A DNA stretch of 13,450 nt from Dwaynesavagella gallinarum (GCA_019120235.1 DWVN01000050.1:1-13450), one strand, 5' to 3'. Shown: positions 1 to 7,742, counted from the stretch's first letter. Notes: generated by a model from the letters alone, not told the origin. Translations and numbers: made by a program.

Positions 1-704
1 AACATAATAACGAAGATTTTGAAAATCATAGTTCTAGCATTCAAGAAACAAATCAAAAAATTGATACAAATGAATTTACAGATAATGAAACTAAAAATGT
101 TGACATTAACTTAGAGAAAAACAAAAAATCTTCATTAACTAAAAATGTAAATCTCAAAAATCTTAAAGTTGTTGATAATGCAAGTTCGGAACAAAAAAAT
201 AAAGCTGAATTAGCTAGAGAAAAAATCCTAACAAATTTAGATAAATTAATCACATATAAGGAAAATACTTTTAATGATTTAATTGAAATGGTTGATTTTC
301 ATATTGATTCAAATTCACAAAAAATTGATTTAAGTAAATTTATTGAAAGTCTTGAAAATCAAATAGTTGAACTTAATGAGTACAAAAATAATATTTTGAA
401 AAATTACTCTTTAAGTAAATCAATAGAACTTGGTTCAAATGGTAAAATAACTTTTTCAAGAATTTTTATTGAAAAAGAACGTTTAATAGATAAAAATAAA
501 GAAGAATATATTAGAGTTTTAACTGAAATGCATGAACTTTACTCTGAATTTGTTGACAACTATCTAAGAAACATAAATTCTATGAAGCCACATTTAAACC
601 CTGAAAAAATAAATTTAATGCAAAATAATTGTGGTAAAGTCATTTATGATCTTAAGTTAATTAAAAATTTGTATTCTTCATTAGATAAAATAAAAAGTGT
701 ATAG
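1..704 (+). CDS. Asn-rich hydrophilic protein of unknown function (5' end outside window)
   Basis: I do not recognise this protein. The frame is open from the left edge (first full codon at 3) to TAG at 702-704, giving at least 233 residues. The only in-frame ATG, at 288, has no ribosome site before it, so the true start almost certainly lies outside the window. The first ~65 visible residues are low-complexity and rich in Asn, Lys, Glu, Ser and Thr, which suggests a disordered linker. The last ~150 residues are charged and predicted mostly helical, with heptad-like hydrophobic spacing, and contain one Cys. No signal peptide or membrane segment is visible in this part. It converges on flbD and shares its terminator, so it is not in the flagellar operon. 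A cytoplasmic or surface-associated helical protein are both possible. Confidence 0.6.
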   Translation, partial: HNNEDFENHSSSIQETNQKIDTNEFTDNETKNVDINLEKNKKSSLTKNVNLKNLKVVDNASSEQKNKAELAREKILTNLDKLITYKENTFNDLIEMVDFHIDSNSQKIDLSKFIESLENQIVELNEYKNNILKNYSLSKSIELGSNGKITFSRIFIEKERLIDKNKEEYIRVLTEMHELYSEFVDNYLRNINSMKPHLNPEKINLMQNNCGKVIYDLKLIKNLYSSLDKIKSV

Positions 705-726
705 GAAAATAATCCTATACACTTTT
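693..726. terminator. Bidirectional intrinsic terminator between convergent genes
   Basis: A perfect 14-bp inverted repeat (arms 693-706 and 713-726, loop 707-712) has A-rich and T-rich outer ends, so it gives a hairpin with a U-tract in either direction. It overlaps both stop codons, of the + gene at 702-704 and of flbD at 715-717, and would end both transcription units. Confidence 0.9.
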
Positions 727-912
727 ATTTATTACTTGTATCTTTCTGTTAAATTGTACAATCTTTTCAATCACTTCTTCAGCAGAATTCTTTACTATAT
801 ATGTTTTTCCATTTAGAAGTATAATTGCCGTTTCTGGTATAAGTTCTATTCTTTCTATTTCATTACAGTTAAGATAGAAAATTGTATCATTAACTCTGGT
901 AAGCTCAATCAT
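715..912 (-). CDS. flbD: FlbD/SwrD family flagellar protein
   Basis: This 65-residue protein matches the small FlbD family: an N-terminal IELTRVND-type start, then Phe-Tyr-Leu-Asn, a central short strand region with LLNGKTYIVK at about residues 32-41, and a helical VIEKIVQFNR end. In Bacillus subtilis the homologue SwrD is known to support flagellar motor power; in clostridia the gene usually follows flgE in the flagellar operon. Here it follows flgD directly, with a 59-base gap holding a weak hairpin, and it closes the operon at the 693-726 terminator. ATG at 910-912 is preceded by GGAGG at good spacing. It is cytoplasmic, with no membrane segment. The family call is firm; the molecular role is less certain. 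Confidence 0.88.
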   Translation of the reverse strand: MIELTRVNDTIFYLNCNEIERIELIPETAIILLNGKTYIVKNSAEEVIEKIVQFNRKIQVINKSV

Positions 913-946
913 AAAATAACCTCCTACACAAATATTCTATCATAAC

Positions 947-973
947 AAATAAGAATTATTTTAACTCTTATTT
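947..973 (-). terminator. Weak hairpin between flgD and flbD
   Basis: On the minus strand an 11-bp stem (arms 963-973 and 947-957, one G·U pair) with a 5-base loop begins inside the flgD stop codon. It is followed by only a short T-run (TTTGTT). It is AT-rich and may be an attenuator or mRNA-stability element rather than a full terminator. It sits where flgE would be expected. Confidence 0.4.
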
Positions 974-1877
974 AAAAATTATTTACATATTTTTCTCCAT
1001 CAACTCTTATGACTTTGTCTAATGTAACTGTTTGAACTTCATCACTTCCATCCACTCTAACTCTAAGTTTTATCATATAATTTTCAACAACTACACTTTC
1101 AACAATTCCATTCATTGTTTCATAAACTGGGGTTGTTGTTTCTCCATCACTTGTTTCATTATCTACTTGATCTTCATTACCCTCAGATTCCTCAGATGAA
1201 ACTATAAATTCAATATTCTTATCAATCATACTAGATCCAACTAACATTGCCATATTGTTATTTATATAATCCAACCTATTATCTTGTACATCTATAACAT
1301 TTGCAATATCATTATTTTCAAATTCTCCTATAACAAGTTCTCCTTTTTCATCAAAATACTCAACACCAACTAATATTTTAGATCCACTTTGTGAAACTGA
1401 TCTAACAATACCCGTTATTATATTTCCATTTTTATCATAAGCATTGAGCATAACACCTTTTCCAATGAGAGATTGAGAAGCAAATTGGCTCATTGTATTA
1501 TTTAAATTTGACATTTGTTCCATTGCCGCAAACTGTGCAAACTGAGAAACATATTCTGTACCATCTTGTGGTTGAGTAGGATCTTGATTGGCCATTTGTG
1601 CAGCTAAAATTCTTAAGAAAGCATTTTTATCCATATCTTCACCAGGCTGAATAATCTTAGTTCCTCTATCTGTAGTTTGTCCACCATAAACATTTCCCGA
1701 TCTTGAATTTGAAGAACTTCTCGTATCAATTTCTTGTTCATCATCATTTTCAAGATTTTCCAATTGCTTTAACAAATTTTCAAACTCTTTATTTTCAGAC
1801 ATAGTATTACTAGAAGTTCCCATTTTAGTTTTAGTATTTGAATTCCAAGAAGTTTGAATTTTTTTACTTATATCCAT
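972..1877 (-). CDS. flgD: Flagellar hook assembly scaffold (hook cap) FlgD
   Basis: FlgD caps the growing hook and guides FlgE subunits into place; it is exported through the flagellar type III apparatus. The conserved N-terminal core is at about residues 82-127, including FLRILAAQMANQDPTQP and the QFAQFAAMEQM segment. It is preceded by an unusually long hydrophilic stretch (about 80 residues, Ser/Asn/Asp/Glu-rich). The beta-rich part from residue 136 seems to occur twice (about 136-198 and 211-293), with an acidic Glu/Asp/Ser/Thr linker at about 227-250 inside the second copy. At 301 residues it is longer than many FlgD proteins. ATG at 1875-1877 has GGGAGG upstream. It lies 25 bases after fliK in the fliG-to-flgD gene train. 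The hook gene flgE, which usually follows, is not here. Confidence 0.92.
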   Translation of the reverse strand: MDISKKIQTSWNSNTKTKMGTSSNTMSENKEFENLLKQLENLENDDEQEIDTRSSSNSRSGNVYGGQTTDRGTKIIQPGEDMDKNAFLRILAAQMANQDPTQPQDGTEYVSQFAQFAAMEQMSNLNNTMSQFASQSLIGKGVMLNAYDKNGNIITGIVRSVSQSGSKILVGVEYFDEKGELVIGEFENNDIANVIDVQDNRLDYINNNMAMLVGSSMIDKNIEFIVSSEESEGNEDQVDNETSDGETTTPVYETMNGIVESVVVENYMIKLRVRVDGSDEVQTVTLDKVIRVDGEKYVNNF

Positions 1878-1902
1878 TGGAACCTCCCAAAATATTAAAT
1901 TT

Positions 1903-3216
1903 TTAAACTAAAATTCCTGATCTTAAATTTTTCTCATCTTTTATAATCTCTTCATCCTCTATTTTTATACTATTTTTGCTTTTTTGATTATCTTGTCCCT
2001 CATTTTGTCTTGAGTTATGATTATCTGAATTAAATTCAAATTGCTGAAGATCAACATGAATATTATCTAAATTAATTTGATGATTTTCTCTAATCATATG
2101 TTTTATGTCAATAATCGTATTATCTATAAGTTTTAATGCCTCGGCATTTTCAACTCTTATCATAAGTCTAACAGCATCTTTCACAACCTCATATTTTATA
2201 TCCATTTTTCCTAAATGTTCTGGATTAATTCTAACAATCATTTCAGATTTATTATTTGTTGACATATATTTTATGCTCTCAATAAATTCTTTAACAAACT
2301 TAGTTGTGTCTGTAGCATCAATTGTTTTTTCAATAATTTCTTTTGGCAAATCGCTATTTCTAAGAGTATCAACAAAATAACTTTCAATATTTTTATCTAA
2401 TTCTACCTCACCTGAAATTTCTTTTAAAATATTTTCAATATTAGTCGTATCATTTTTTATATCACTGTTGGAATTTAATTTTTTAAATTCATCTACTGTA
2501 TTTAAATTTTCAACTTGATTCAAAACATTAATTTTTTCATTTTCAACATTTTCATTAGAAACTTTTTCAGATATTGCTCTATTTATTTTAGTAGATATTT
2601 CATTTTTTATATTACTTAATAATTCTTTATCAGTTAAAAAATTTTCAGAATCTAAAAATTTCAAAATATTTTCATCAAGATTTTCTTCATCAAATTGAGA
2701 AATCTCATTTTTAATAATCATTTTAAATCCTTCACTATTATCTAAAATATTTTGTACAACTTCCCCTTTAGAAATATTTTTTAGATCAATTTTATTTTGG
2801 TCAACTCCCAAATTATATAAAATTTTAGATAAAGCATTTTCATCAATGTTATTTTCAGAAAATAAATTTAAACTTCCTTCTTCTGAAAAATTTATCTCCA
2901 AATTATCGTTAAAATTAAAAACATTTTCATTATTATCAATTTTTTCATTACAAACCAAATTTAATAAATATACTATACTCTTCAAAGTTTCCAAATTTTC
3001 ATCACTAATACTATCTTCATTTATTTTAAATTCATTTTCATTATTTATTTTAGATACATTTTTATTTAAATCTTTGTTTTTATTAACAGAATTCAAAGAA
3101 TCATTTAATGATTCTTCAAAACTACTTGATTTTTTTTCACTATCATTATTTTTCGTTTGTTTAACTGAATCTTGTTTTGAAATTGAAGCATTTAAATTAT
3201 TTAAATTTACATTCAT
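1903..3216 (-). CDS. fliK: Flagellar hook-length control protein FliK
   Basis: FliK is the exported ruler that measures hook length and triggers the switch of export specificity through FlhB. Most of the protein (about residues 1-310) is low-complexity, rich in Asn, Glu, Lys and Ser, as expected for the poorly conserved ruler part. The C-terminal switch domain shows the family pattern EMIVRINPEHLGKMDI followed by a strand with LMIRVENAEA. The tail is again polar and Gln/Asn-rich. I start it at ATG 3214-3216, one base after the fliJ stop, because GAGGAGGGG lies just upstream inside the end of fliJ. A longer open frame to 3267 would overlap fliJ and lacks family similarity. The length is 437 residues. 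Position and C-terminus make the call firm despite weak overall sequence conservation. Confidence 0.88.
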   Translation of the reverse strand: MNVNLNNLNASISKQDSVKQTKNNDSEKKSSSFEESLNDSLNSVNKNKDLNKNVSKINNENEFKINEDSISDENLETLKSIVYLLNLVCNEKIDNNENVFNFNDNLEINFSEEGSLNLFSENNIDENALSKILYNLGVDQNKIDLKNISKGEVVQNILDNSEGFKMIIKNEISQFDEENLDENILKFLDSENFLTDKELLSNIKNEISTKINRAISEKVSNENVENEKINVLNQVENLNTVDEFKKLNSNSDIKNDTTNIENILKEISGEVELDKNIESYFVDTLRNSDLPKEIIEKTIDATDTTKFVKEFIESIKYMSTNNKSEMIVRINPEHLGKMDIKYEVVKDAVRLMIRVENAEALKLIDNTIIDIKHMIRENHQINLDNIHVDLQQFEFNSDNHNSRQNEGQDNQKSKNSIKIEDEEIIKDEKNLRSGILV

Positions 3217-3217
3217 A

Positions 3218-3655
3218 TTATCTCCCCTCCTCAAATTCTTTGTAATACATATTAAGTGATAATTCATCTAAAAAATCTTGTTCTTCTTTATCTTGCTCTC
3301 TTAAAAATTCTTCGTATTCTTTATCTCTTAATTTTTCTAATACCATTCTATCTTTCTTTTTATTCTTATAATCTTCAAATCTGAATTCATATTCTTTACT
3401 CATTTTTTCTCTTTCTTTTTTATTAAGCATGATAGAATTTTCTAAATAGTAATTATAATTTGTTTTTATAATATCCTCTATTTTTGTACTACATGTAGCA
3501 AATGCATTTTTTTTATAAAGTTCGTTTAATGTTTGTATATTATCATCAATCACTTTAATCTTTGAACTTATATCTGTAAATTTTTGCGATGCTTCTTTTT
3601 CAAGTCTTAATCTCATATTCAACAACTTATTAAGAGAATATTTAAATTTTTTCAT
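3218..3655 (-). CDS. fliJ: Flagellar export chaperone/ATPase stalk FliJ
   Basis: FliJ is the coiled-coil stalk that sits in the FliI hexamer and links ATP hydrolysis to the export gate FlhA. The 145 residues are almost wholly charged and helical, with the typical start MKKFKYSLNKLLNMR and long runs of Lys/Glu heptads. One Cys-containing stretch near residue 50 may mark the hairpin turn. I chose ATG at 3653-3655, about 10 bases after GGAGG; a GTG two codons upstream (3659-3661) is possible but closer to the ribosome site and outside the family pattern. It lies between fliI and fliK, the standard clostridial and bacillar order, and its stop codon is one base from the fliK start, suggesting translational coupling. 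Confidence 0.88.
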   Translation of the reverse strand: MKKFKYSLNKLLNMRLRLEKEASQKFTDISSKIKVIDDNIQTLNELYKKNAFATCSTKIEDIIKTNYNYYLENSIMLNKKEREKMSKEYEFRFEDYKNKKKDRMVLEKLRDKEYEEFLREQDKEEQDFLDELSLNMYYKEFEEGR

Positions 3656-3670
3656 ACACACCTAACCTCC

Positions 3671-4984
3671 TTAAATCAAATTATTAAATATACCTTTTAG
3701 AATAGTTAAATTTTGCTCATAACTTGTATTTTCAGAAGTAGACTGTTTTAAATACTCATTTATTTGAGAAATATATTGTATAGCCCTATCAATTTCTGGA
3801 TTACTACCATGAACATAAGCTCCTATATTTATCAAATCTTCAGCTTCTTTATATACAGCAAGCAAATTTCTAACATTTCCCGCAAGTTCTTTATGTTCAT
3901 CTGAAACTATTTTTGACATAAGCCTGCTAACACTTTTTAATACATCAATTGCTGGATAATGATTTTTTTGTGCCAATGCTCTAGATAAAACAATGTGTCC
4001 ATCTAAAATTCCTCTAACTGTATCAGCAATCGGATCATTCATATCATCTCCATCAACAAGAACTGTATAAAAAGCAGTTATCGATCCCTTATCTGAAGGA
4101 CCTGTTCTCTCTAAAAGTTTTGGAAGAAGAGCAAAGACAGAAGGAGTATATCCTTTTGTTGCTGGTGGTTCTCCAATTGCAAGACCGACTTCCCTTTGAG
4201 CCATTGCAAATCTTGTAACTGAATCCATCATTAAAATTACATTTTTTCCTTTATCTCTAAAGTACTCTGCTATAGCTGTTGTAACTAGCGAAGCCTTCAA
4301 TCTTATGAGAGCTGGTTCATCAGATGTAGCACATACAATAATAGATTTTTTTAATCCTTCTTGACCTAAATCGTGGTAAATAAACTCCTGAAGCTCTCTT
4401 CCTCTTTCACCAATAAGACCAATAACATTAACATCTGCAGAAGCATTTCTAGCAAGCATTCCCATTAATGTACTTTTTCCAACTCCAGATCCTGCAAATA
4501 CTCCAACTCTTTGACCAACTCCACAAGTCAAAGTTCCATCAATAGCTCTAACTCCTGTTTGAATTATCTCCGAAATAGGTTTTCTATTTATTGCAACAGG
4601 AGGTTTATTTTCTATAGGAAATTCATCATAATTTTTAAGCTCATCTCCGATTTGAATTCTACCCAATCCATTTAATACACAACCTATAAGTTCTTCAGAA
4701 ATATTAACCGTTAACAATTTTTTTGTAGCAACAACTTTACTACCTGTAGAAATTCCACGCACATCTCCAAAAGGCATAAGTATACTTCGTTCTTGGTTTA
4801 TTCCTACAACTTCACACTCAATTTCTTCACCATAATCATTATGTATATAACAAATCTCTCCTACAAATGGAATTATTCCCTCAGCTTCTATTGTCAATCC
4901 TACAAGTCTTTTAACCCTACCTTCTGCATAAATAGGTTCAATTTTTTCAAGAGAATTTTTCATTTTTTTAAAATCTATATACAT
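3671..4984 (-). CDS. fliI: Flagellum-specific ATPase FliI
   Basis: FliI is the F1-beta-like ATPase that energises unfolding and delivery of flagellar export substrates at the cytoplasmic face of the basal body. At 437 residues it has normal length. Visible motifs are the Walker A loop GSGVGKST (residues 165-172), the catalytic-Glu region GLIGERGREL (about 189-198), Walker B VILMMD (249-254) and the ATPase alpha/beta signature PSVFALLPKLLERTG (about 281-295). The N-terminal beta domain (about residues 20-95) is intact. The start is ATG 4982-4984, five bases after the fliH stop, with GAGGAAGG inside the end of fliH. No key residue is missing, so it should be active. Its partners FliH and FliJ flank it. 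Confidence 0.97.
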   Translation of the reverse strand: MYIDFKKMKNSLEKIEPIYAEGRVKRLVGLTIEAEGIIPFVGEICYIHNDYGEEIECEVVGINQERSILMPFGDVRGISTGSKVVATKKLLTVNISEELIGCVLNGLGRIQIGDELKNYDEFPIENKPPVAINRKPISEIIQTGVRAIDGTLTCGVGQRVGVFAGSGVGKSTLMGMLARNASADVNVIGLIGERGRELQEFIYHDLGQEGLKKSIIVCATSDEPALIRLKASLVTTAIAEYFRDKGKNVILMMDSVTRFAMAQREVGLAIGEPPATKGYTPSVFALLPKLLERTGPSDKGSITAFYTVLVDGDDMNDPIADTVRGILDGHIVLSRALAQKNHYPAIDVLKSVSRLMSKIVSDEHKELAGNVRNLLAVYKEAEDLINIGAYVHGSNPEIDRAIQYISQINEYLKQSTSENTSYEQNLTILKGIFNNLI

Positions 4985-4989
4985 AAACT

Positions 4990-5796
4990 TTAGCCTTCCT
5001 CATCGAAAATTATTTTTTTTAAAACATCTAAATTATCTTCAACACTGTATTTTATAATTCCACCATTTCTTTCTATCAAAAAATCTCCTCGAGTAATCTC
5101 TTTATTTATAACAACATGAAAATCTCCCAATATTCCTGATTTATCTTTCCATTTTTGTACTTCTTCATGCAAAGATTTGTAATCAAATTCACTACACTTT
5201 ATAATTACCGGAAGCTTATCTTTTATATTTTTTATACAATCGTAAATTATATCATTTAAAACTTTTTCATCATTTAACTGTCTCTTTATAATTTTAGAAA
5301 CCATACTAAATATCATTTCTTTTATTTCATTTTCTTTTGATGTAATATAATCTTTTGCTTCCTTTTGAGCATTTTCATAAAACATCATCGCACTACTAAT
5401 TAATTCATTTTTCTCTGTTTCTATTTCAAGAAGTGCTTTATTCTTTCCCTCTTCAAATCCTTCTTTATATCCTTGAACCTTACTAGCAACTCTTTGACGA
5501 ACAATTTCAACTTGTGCATTTTCTAAAGATTCATTTAAAATTTTAACAGATTCCTTTTTAGCTCTAGTTATTAGCATTTCACCAATTTTTTTAAATTTTA
5601 AAATCTCTTCACGCTTTACCTTAAACTTTTTTGTTCTAATTTTTCTAATTAATTCATCTTTGGTTTTTATTTCCCGTGAAATGTTATTTTGACTACTATA
5701 AGCATCATAAATATTAGGACTTATAATTGTTTTAGATGTATTTTCTCTATTATTATTTTTTATAATGTTTTTATTGCTATTGTATAATTCCATCAT
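4990..5796 (-). CDS. fliH: Flagellar assembly protein FliH
   Basis: FliH binds and regulates FliI as a dimer and anchors the ATPase complex to the C-ring through FliM/FliN. The 268 residues show an Asn/Lys-rich N-terminus, a long helical charged middle (about 45-175) with the FliH-type GYKEGFEEGKNKALLEIE segment (about 127-144) and a C-terminal domain with a VVINKEITRGDFLIE segment, typical of the FliH/YscL and V-ATPase E-subunit superfamily. ATG at 5794-5796 is directly followed by a second ATG (5791-5793); GAGGAGGAG lies just upstream, so either could be used. The start overlaps the end of fliG by about 20 bases, a sign of translational coupling. The call rests on motif and position; overall conservation of FliH is low. 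Confidence 0.88.
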   Translation of the reverse strand: MMELYNSNKNIIKNNNRENTSKTIISPNIYDAYSSQNNISREIKTKDELIRKIRTKKFKVKREEILKFKKIGEMLITRAKKESVKILNESLENAQVEIVRQRVASKVQGYKEGFEEGKNKALLEIETEKNELISSAMMFYENAQKEAKDYITSKENEIKEMIFSMVSKIIKRQLNDEKVLNDIIYDCIKNIKDKLPVIIKCSEFDYKSLHEEVQKWKDKSGILGDFHVVINKEITRGDFLIERNGGIIKYSVEDNLDVLKKIIFDEEG

Positions 5797-6784
5797 CTCC
5801 TCCTCTTACAATAATTATCTCACCTTGTTCATCTAATTTTCTTATATTTGCAACTATGTGTTGTTGAGCTTTTTCAACATCAGATAATTTTACTGGTCCC
5901 ATATATTCAATTTCTTCACGAACATTATCTGCAGCACCCTTTGATAAATTGCTAAAAATAAGTTCTTTAACTGAATCGCTACTTCCCTTAAGTGCTAAAG
6001 CTAAATCTTTTTGATCTATATTTCTAAGAACTTTTTGAATGTCAGCAGAAGTCAATGTAACAATATCTTCGAAGACAAACATAGATGCACGTAACTTTTC
6101 CGCAAGTTCCTTATCTTGATTTTCAAGTCCACTGGTTATATTTCTTTCAGTATTTCTATCTACTCTGTTTAACATATCTACTAAAGATTCAATTCCACCA
6201 ATAACTGTTGCCTCTGGTTTAACAAAGTTAGATAATTTATATTCCAAAACTCTTTCTACTTCTTTAACTGCATATGGTGATGTATTTCTTATAGTGGCAA
6301 CCCTATAAGCAACATCATTTTGAAGATGCTCTGGTAACCAACTTAAAATTTGTGCTGCCTTTTCTGGTTGAAGATAACACAATACTAATGCAATAGTTTG
6401 AGGATGCTCATCAATTATTATGTTTAATAATTGAGTTGGGTCTGCTTTTCTCGCAATAGTAAAAGGTCTATATATATCAGTAGCTTCCTTAATTTTATCT
6501 AAAATTTCAATAGCCTTATCACTGCCCAAAGCTTTACTCAAAATATTTTTCGCATACTCAAATCCACCCTCAAGCAAAAACTCTTTAGCCTTATTCATTT
6601 CTATAAATTCATGTAAAATTTCTTTTCTTTCTTCAACTGTTACAGAACTAATAGTAGCTATTTCAAATGAAATCTTGTTTATCTCATCTTCATTCAAAAA
6701 TTTCATTATCTCTGATGCAACTTCAGAACCCAATGTTATCAATAAAATTGCTGTTTTTTGAACACCCGAAATTTTCTTTTTCAA
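5777..6784 (-). CDS. fliG: Flagellar motor switch protein FliG
   Basis: FliG forms the upper C-ring, carries torque through contact with MotA and takes part in direction switching. At 335 residues it is full length. The N-terminal FliF-binding domain (about 1-100), the middle EHPQTIALVL motif (126-135), the MFVFEDI segment (235-241) and the C-terminal charged torque helix region (about 270-300) are all recognisable. It starts with TTG at 6782-6784, with GGAGGG eight bases upstream. An ATG at 6789-6791 is too close to that ribosome site and out of frame, so TTG is preferred. It is the first gene after the 6855-6901 terminator, at the place where fliE and fliF normally sit. It keeps the FliF-binding domain, so FliF is presumably encoded elsewhere. 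Confidence 0.96.
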   Translation of the reverse strand: MKKKISGVQKTAILLITLGSEVASEIMKFLNEDEINKISFEIATISSVTVEERKEILHEFIEMNKAKEFLLEGGFEYAKNILSKALGSDKAIEILDKIKEATDIYRPFTIARKADPTQLLNIIIDEHPQTIALVLCYLQPEKAAQILSWLPEHLQNDVAYRVATIRNTSPYAVKEVERVLEYKLSNFVKPEATVIGGIESLVDMLNRVDRNTERNITSGLENQDKELAEKLRASMFVFEDIVTLTSADIQKVLRNIDQKDLALALKGSSDSVKELIFSNLSKGAADNVREEIEYMGPVKLSDVEKAQQHIVANIRKLDEQGEIIIVRGGDDGIIQ

Positions 6785-6823
6785 TAAGCATACCCTCCTA
6801 TGTAAAATTAGTTTGTGTAAATT

Positions 6824-6852
6824 TTTATATTTTTAAGCATACTTTTAAACAA
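6824..6852 (-). promoter_or_regulatory. Candidate sigma-A-type promoter for fliG operon
   Basis: On the minus strand TTGTTT (6847-6852) is followed 17 bases later by TATAAA (6824-6829), about 40 bases before the fliG TTG start and just after the flgC terminator. The spacing is ideal, but in such AT-rich DNA this match can arise by chance. A promoter is expected here because the terminator would otherwise cut off fliG to flbD. Confidence 0.45.
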
Positions 6853-6854
6853 TA

Positions 6855-6901
6855 AAAAACTTCTAACACTCATACGTTAAACATTGGTGATAGAAGTTTT
6901 T
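6855..6901 (-). terminator. Intrinsic terminator after flgC
   Basis: In the minus-strand transcript an inverted repeat (arms 6887-6901 and 6855-6869, one mismatch) encloses a 17-base loop and is followed by a run of six T. It starts six bases after the flgC stop codon. It would end the flagellin-flgB-flgC transcript ahead of fliG. Confidence 0.8.
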
Positions 6902-6906
6902 AATTA

Positions 6907-7329
6907 TTATTTTCCAATTTCTAAGGCCTTCATAAACATTTGCTTATTAGCATTAAAATTATCCGCATTAGATTCATAAGCTCTAGTTGCCATAATCATA
7001 TCAGCCATTTCATTTAAAATGTTAACATTACTAGTCTCCACAAATCCTTCTCCATTTGCATTAGGATGATTAGGATCATAAACCATTTTTGATGGAGTAT
7101 TATCTTCAATAATTTTTGAAACTTTAACACCCTTAAACTTACTCATACCTTTTTCATTTCTATCTAAATACTGTTCAAAAACTGCTATCTTTCTTTTGTA
7201 AGCTTCTGTATTTTCTGTTTTTATAGAATTATAATTGGCAATATTTGAAGATATTAAATCCATTCTCATTCTTTCAGCAGCCAGACCACTTGCACTAATT
7301 CTCATAGCACGAAAAGCATTATTTAACAC
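6907..7329 (-). CDS. flgC: Flagellar basal-body rod protein FlgC
   Basis: FlgC is a proximal rod subunit, exported through the flagellar type III system and built onto FlgB. The 140 residues show both conserved ends: the N-terminal SGLAAERMRMDLISSNIANYN motif of rod/hook proteins (about 14-34) and the C-terminal MADMIMATRAYESNADNFNA helix (about 107-126). The length is typical. The start is GTG 7327-7329 with GAGGTG upstream. It follows flgB by 24 bases. A terminator follows the stop codon instead of the usual fliE. Confidence 0.95.
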   Translation of the reverse strand: MLNNAFRAMRISASGLAAERMRMDLISSNIANYNSIKTENTEAYKRKIAVFEQYLDRNEKGMSKFKGVKVSKIIEDNTPSKMVYDPNHPNANGEGFVETSNVNILNEMADMIMATRAYESNADNFNANKQMFMKALEIGK

Positions 7330-7353
7330 AAAAACACCTCATTTAAATCTGTT

Positions 7354-7719
7354 TTATCTTCCATTATTTACAACTGTTGAAAGAAGCTGAAACTTACTAT
7401 TTATAACTGACACTAATGCGTTATACATTAAAGTATTAGCTGCTTGATTGGCTTTTTCAATATCTATATCAACATTATTTCCATCACTTCTCATGCTTGT
7501 TCCTCTATCTTGGACAATTTCATAAAATTCATTTCCCAAAGAAATATGTTTTTCATTAGTAGTTTTAAAAGGAGCACGCTTTACCTCATAATTTAAAAAA
7601 TCTTCGAATTTAACATCATAACGCTTAAAATTTTTAGTATTTATATTAGATAAATTATTCGAAATAATATCCTTTCTAACAGCAGAAACATCAAGTGCTG
7701 TTTTCAACAAATTGTACAC
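7354..7719 (-). CDS. flgB: Flagellar basal-body rod protein FlgB
   Basis: FlgB is the most membrane-proximal rod subunit, contacting FliE and the FliF MS ring. The 121 residues carry the rod-protein motif IISNNLSNINTKNFKR (about 19-34), where most homologues read ANVNTPGFK, and the C-terminal NQAANTLMYNALVSVINSKF helix. It starts at GTG 7717-7719 with a rather weak ribosome site (GGTGGTGGA), 23 bases after the flagellin stop. It is slightly shorter than the usual 125-135 residues because it begins a few residues later than typical FlgB. The order flgB-flgC is standard; the flagellin upstream is less usual. Confidence 0.93.
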   Translation of the reverse strand: MYNLLKTALDVSAVRKDIISNNLSNINTKNFKRYDVKFEDFLNYEVKRAPFKTTNEKHISLGNEFYEIVQDRGTSMRSDGNNVDIDIEKANQAANTLMYNALVSVINSKFQLLSTVVNNGR

Positions 7720-7742
7720 TATTCCACCACCCTGAGTTAAAA

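Noticed and set aside
2105..3259. Open + strand frames (2105-2380 and 2846-3259) opposite fliK
   Set aside because: They are antisense to a strongly Asn/Glu/Lys-rich coding sequence, which yields Phe/Leu/Ser-rich shadows with no ribosome site or family pattern.
3217..3267. Extended fliK start overlapping fliJ
   Set aside because: The ATG at 3216 has a strong ribosome site directly upstream; the extra residues read through fliJ coding sequence in another frame.
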